The translations under genes and the position numbers were made by a program. Under the pieces are notes generated by a model that saw nothing but the letters and a program-made list of their open reading frames with translations, did not search any database and was not told the origin of the DNA. Source: an uncultured Clostridia bacterium (GTDB lineage Bacteria; Bacillota; Clostridia; Christensenellales; Aristaeellaceae). From it: a stretch of DNA of 14,662 nt. The stretch spans positions 1-14,662 of the forward strand of contig CAKUFB010000039.1 of assembly GCA_934647145.1 (NCBI GenBank). Direction: 5' to 3'. Every line of letters begins with the position of its first letter. Within the stretch, counting starts at the first letter, position 1. Of this stretch, positions 12,679 to 14,662 are shown piece after piece.

Positions 12679-13422
12679 TTATTTGCGCGTCTGTCCGGGG
12701 GCATGACCGAACCGGCGCTTATAGGCCCGGCTGAAGGAGTACACGTCCGCGTAGCCCACTAAAACCGCCGTCTCGGTCGCGGTTCGCCCCTCGAGCAGCA
12801 GGTTCCGGGCGCGCTCCATGCGGATGGCGGTCAGATACTCAAAGGGCGCCCTGCCGTACCTTTTTGCGAACAGCCTGCGCAGGTACGCCTCGCTCAGGTG
12901 CGCGGCCCGGGCAAGCTCCGCGCAGGACAGACTCGGCCGGGCGTATTCCTCGGCCATCAGCCGCAGCGCGGGCGAGAGCAGCTCGTCGGCGCAGTCTGTC
13001 CGCCCTTCCCGCAGCAGCGCGCCCAGCAGCGCGTAGGTCTCGCCCAGCATCCGCGCCCGCGCGTCGGGCGAAGTGTGCGCCGCAAGCAGCTCCAGCCGCT
13101 CGCAGAACCCCCAGGCCGCGTCCGCGTCGATCGGGCGCAGGGGCAGTATGTCCGCCGGAGCCTGCACCGCGTGAAAGCCGAAGAGCAGGCTGTCCGCCTC
13201 GAGCAGGCATTCGTTGAGGTAGCAGCTTCCCTCCGGCACGAAGACCGGGCGCTGCGCGTCGGCGATCAGCGTTCGCTCGTTTTGGGTAAACCGCAGCCTG
13301 CCCGCCAGGGGCACGATCAGCGCCGAGGCGTACCGCCCCCGCATCTCCAGCCTGCGCCCCTGCTGATCGTGAATCCGCATCGCGCCCAGCGGCTCGGCGA
13401 TCACGATCTGACTCAGCTCCAT
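12679..13422 (-). CDS. AraC-family regulator with N-terminal cupin-like sensor domain
   Basis: This 247-residue regulator has an N-terminal beta-rich cupin-like domain (about 1-95; GRLRFTQNERTLIAD and FVPEGSCYLN are typical barrel strands) and a C-terminal AraC DNA-binding domain. The first helix-turn-helix is near 167-188 (CAELARAAHLSEAYLRRLFAKRYG) and the second near 215-240 (ATETAVLVGYADVYSFSRAYKRRFG), ending APGQTRK. Cupin-AraC proteins commonly sense sugars or related metabolites and activate a neighbouring catabolic gene. The gene is divergent from the short-chain dehydrogenase, the likely target. The ATG at 13422 follows GGAGG by 8 bases, behind a near-consensus promoter, giving a leader of only about 14 bases. 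The inducer is unknown. Confidence 0.92.
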   Translation of the reverse strand: MELSQIVIAEPLGAMRIHDQQGRRLEMRGRYASALIVPLAGRLRFTQNERTLIADAQRPVFVPEGSCYLNECLLEADSLLFGFHAVQAPADILPLRPIDADAAWGFCERLELLAAHTSPDARARMLGETYALLGALLREGRTDCADELLSPALRLMAEEYARPSLSCAELARAAHLSEAYLRRLFAKRYGRAPFEYLTAIRMERARNLLLEGRTATETAVLVGYADVYSFSRAYKRRFGHAPGQTRK

Positions 13423-13442
13423 TGCGCATCCCTCCCGCCCCC

Positions 13443-13471
13443 ATTGTAGCAGAGCCTTCCCCGCCCGTCAA
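13443..13471 (-). promoter_or_regulatory. Promoter of the cupin-AraC regulator
   Basis: On the minus strand, TTGACG (13471-13466), a 17-base spacer and TACAAT (13448-13443) lie about 20 bases before the ATG. Both hexamers differ from consensus at one base. Confidence 0.82.
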
Positions 13472-13483
13472 GCAGAGTATCGT

Positions 13484-13500
13484 TTCGGCTAAACTTCGGC
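13484..13500. promoter_or_regulatory. Direct repeat, possible AraC operator between divergent promoters
   Basis: TTCGGC occurs at 13484-13489 and again at 13495-13500, an 11-base period (one helical turn). It sits between the -35 of the regulator (13466-13471) and that of the dehydrogenase (13513-13518). AraC-type proteins bind direct half-sites, so an operator is plausible, but this is inferred. Confidence 0.4.
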
Positions 13501-13512
13501 GCTTTTCAGGCA

Positions 13513-13542
13513 TTGTCTTCCCGCCCCCGCGGACGCTATAAT
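13513..13542 (+). promoter_or_regulatory. Promoter of the short-chain dehydrogenase
   Basis: TTGTCT (13513-13518), an 18-base spacer and a perfect TATAAT (13537-13542). The weak -35 fits an activator-dependent promoter. The in-frame ATG at 13541 lies inside the -10 and so cannot be the translation start. Confidence 0.75.
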
Positions 13543-13563
13543 GAGCCTGAAAAATACGTTCAC

Positions 13564-13568
13564 GGAGG
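13564..13568 (+). promoter_or_regulatory. Ribosome binding site deciding the dehydrogenase start
   Basis: GGAGG at 13564-13568 is 8 bases before ATG 13577, the start adopted here. The alternative upstream ATG overlaps the promoter -10 and has no such site. Confidence 0.85.
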
Positions 13569-13576
13569 GGATACAC

Positions 13577-14299
13577 ATGGACTTTCACGGAAAAGCGGCG
13601 CTGATTACCGGCGCGTCGAGGGGCATCGGCCTGGCCACGGCGCTCAACCTGGCCAGGGGCGGCGCGTCCGTTGCGCTGGTCGATCTGAACGAGGAGGGGC
13701 TTCAGGCCGCGAAAGCGCAGCTTCAGGCTCTGGGCGCGCGCGTGCTGGCCTATCGCTGCGACGTGTCCGACGAGGCGCGCGTGCAGGCGGTCTGCGCGGA
13801 GACGGAGGAAAAGCTGGGCAAGATCGACATACTGGTCAACAACGCGGGCGTTTACCGCGCCCACTGCATGCCCTTTGCCGAGTCGGAGAGCGCGTTCTGG
13901 CGCGACAAGATCGAGGTCAACATCCTGGGCACGATGTACTTCACCCGCGCGCTGCTGCCAGGCATGCTCAGGCGCCGTTACGGCCGGATCATCAACCTGG
14001 CCTCGGTCGCCGGGGTGTACGGCATCGCGAACATGGCCGACTACTCGATGACCAAGGGCGCGATCATCGGCTTCACCCACGCCCTGGCCAAGGAGACTGC
14101 CGCCCAGGGCGTGCTGGTCAACGCGGTCTCGCCCGGCTCGATCGACGACGACCCGAACAGCATGCCGGTTCACTCGTTCATGGGGCGCGCGGGCTCCTTC
14201 GCCGAGTGCGCCGAGGTGATCTGCTTCCTGGCCAGCGACGCGGCCAGCTACGTCGCCGGGCAGAACTACATCGTCGACGGCTGCCGCCGGAAGATGTAG
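13577..14299 (+). CDS. Short-chain dehydrogenase/reductase (SDR, classical type)
   Basis: This 240-residue cytoplasmic NAD(P)-dependent oxidoreductase has a full classical SDR set: cofactor motif TGASRGIG (11-18), NNAG (88-91), Asn115, Ser143, and YSMTK with Tyr156 and Lys160, followed by the PG motif at 186-187. Asp36 at the end of the second strand favours NAD(H) over NADP(H). The substrate-binding part is PGSIDDDPNSMPVHSFMG; family members act on sugar alcohols, keto acids, sterols or acyl-carrier substrates, and sequence alone does not decide. The usual C-terminal DGG is DGC here, a small oddity. ATG 13577 is set by the ribosome site and promoter. It is divergent from the cupin-AraC gene, which probably controls it, and has its own terminator. 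Confidence 0.93.
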   Translation: MDFHGKAALITGASRGIGLATALNLARGGASVALVDLNEEGLQAAKAQLQALGARVLAYRCDVSDEARVQAVCAETEEKLGKIDILVNNAGVYRAHCMPFAESESAFWRDKIEVNILGTMYFTRALLPGMLRRRYGRIINLASVAGVYGIANMADYSMTKGAIIGFTHALAKETAAQGVLVNAVSPGSIDDDPNSMPVHSFMGRAGSFAECAEVICFLASDAASYVAGQNYIVDGCRRKM

Positions 14300-14310
14300 C
14301 GCGCTTTCAG

Positions 14311-14338
14311 GGAGGGAACCCGGGCGTTCCCTCCTTTT
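14311..14338 (+). terminator. Intrinsic terminator of the dehydrogenase gene
   Basis: GGAGGGAAC (14311-14319) pairs perfectly with GTTCCCTCC (14326-14334) around six bases, followed by TTTT. It lies 12 bases after the stop. Confidence 0.85.
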
Positions 14339-14364
14339 GCCACGCCATTTTACACAAAAACGTC

Positions 14365-14393
14365 TTGACACGCGGATTCTTGCATGGTATAAT
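14365..14393 (+). promoter_or_regulatory. Consensus promoter of the tRNA-Leu gene
   Basis: TTGACA (14365-14370), a 17-base spacer and TATAAT (14388-14393), perfect on all counts. The tRNA begins 14 bases later. Confidence 0.93.
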
Positions 14394-14407
14394 ACCTAAT
14401 GTTCCGT

Positions 14408-14495
14408 GCGGGAATGGCGGAATTGGCAGACGCGCTAGATTCAGGTTCTAGTGTTCGCTAAGGACATGCAGGTTCAAGTCCTGTTTCCCGCACCA
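14408..14495 (+). tRNA. tRNA-Leu (anticodon CAG)
   Basis: The acceptor arm GCGGGAA (14408-14414) pairs with TTCCCGC (14485-14491), followed by ACCA, so the CCA end is encoded. The anticodon stem CTAGA/TCTAG encloses TTCAGGT, giving anticodon CAG (14442-14444), which reads CUG leucine codons. A long variable arm (TGT with ACA) and the TTCAAGT T-loop fit a class II leucine tRNA of 88 bases. It has its own promoter and terminator and appears monocistronic. Confidence 0.97.
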
Positions 14496-14533
14496 ATCCT
14501 CCGAACGAATTGTCGTCCGGAGGATTTCTTTTC
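14495..14533 (+). terminator. Intrinsic terminator of the tRNA gene
   Basis: AATCCTCCG (14495-14503) pairs perfectly with CGGAGGATT (14518-14526), followed by TTCTTTTC. The first base of the stem overlaps the last A of the tRNA CCA end. Confidence 0.88.
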
Positions 14534-14534
14534 T

Positions 14535-14582
14535 GACAGTCTGAAGCCGTGATCCCGAGAGGAATCGCGGCTTCAGACTGTC
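14535..14582. repeat. 19-base-pair hairpin preceding element E copy B
   Basis: Arms 14535-14553 and 14564-14582 are complementary over 19 bases with one G-T pair, around a 10-base loop. The 3' arm includes TCAGACTGTC, the first bases of element E, while copy A has these bases without the 5' arm. Confidence 0.85.
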
Positions 14583-14662
14583 GACCCCCCGGAGAGCTCG
14601 AGAGGGTCGCAACCCTCTCGAACTTTCAATCGCGCCCAGCGGCGTGTACGGTGGGCGCGGGA
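14573..14662. repeat. Dispersed structured element E, copy B (cut by window edge)
   Basis: It matches 12389-12480. Stem 1 (14598-14607 with 14612-14621) has a CGCA loop and stem 2 (14631-14638 with 14652-14659) has a 13-base loop, both perfect. The stem changes relative to copy A preserve pairing. The element may continue beyond the window, for example into nested hairpins like those at 12481-12574. Confidence 0.85.

Noticed and set aside
12839..14371. Long minus-strand open frame (510 codons) over the AraC regulator and the dehydrogenase
   Set aside because: It runs antisense to the SDR and out of frame in the AraC gene, with low-complexity Arg/Ala-rich translation and no domain.
14408..14662. 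tRNA-Leu 3' end as an integration site for a mobile island
   Set aside because: No duplicate of the tRNA 3' end and no integrase lie in the window. Element E starts well beyond the tRNA terminator. The sequence to the right is not available.

Overview
This is a GC-rich bacterial chromosomal window with Gram-positive signals: purine-rich Shine-Dalgarno sites 7-8 bases before the starts, near-consensus TTGACA/TATAAT promoters, and hairpin-plus-T terminators. BspA-type leucine-rich repeats, a discoidin-like (NADase-type) glycan-binding domain, a peptidoglycan-binding repeat and hairpin-rich intergenic repeats suggest an uncultured, probably gut, Clostridia lineage (Oscillospirales or Christensenellales-like). 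That placement is inference. No rRNA, CRISPR array, transposase, integrase or phage gene is visible.

Layout. Minus strand, 44-10303: a GNAT-like domain fused to an alpha/beta-hydrolase esterase (44-1312); a NagD-type HAD-IIA phosphatase (1663-2508); and a two-gene operon for large secreted proteins. In the operon, a 1451-residue leucine-rich-repeat protein (5948-10303) is transcribed first and a 1049-residue protein with glycan- and peptidoglycan-binding domains (2773-5922) follows, with its own terminator. A divergent promoter region (10304-10493) then leads into a plus-strand pair, an ABM-type monooxygenase and a Nudix hydrolase (10494-11370), closed by a terminator. Next come an AraC/Rob-type regulator with a GyrI-like effector domain (11459-12334, plus) and a convergent cupin-AraC regulator (12679-13422, minus). 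The latter is divergent from a short-chain dehydrogenase (13577-14299, plus). A tRNA-Leu(CAG) with a perfect consensus promoter and its own terminator follows (14408-14495).

How the genes may work together. The two large secreted proteins probably form one surface or cell-wall-associated system: one supplies an LRR solenoid and the other carbohydrate and peptidoglycan contacts. The cupin-AraC/SDR pair looks like a regulator with its divergently transcribed target. The ABM and Nudix genes are cotranscribed, but their link is unclear.

The most unusual content is non-coding. The 344-base gap between the convergent AraC genes is filled by seven consecutive hairpins. About 92 bases of it recur beside the tRNA at the right window edge, with compensatory changes in both stems. 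A second, unrelated hairpin-rich repeat array lies at 1428-1728. It holds two copies of an element with a conserved loop and linker but different, still self-complementary, stems, and one copy supplies the last codons and stop of the HAD gene. These look like families of dispersed structured elements whose function is unknown to me.
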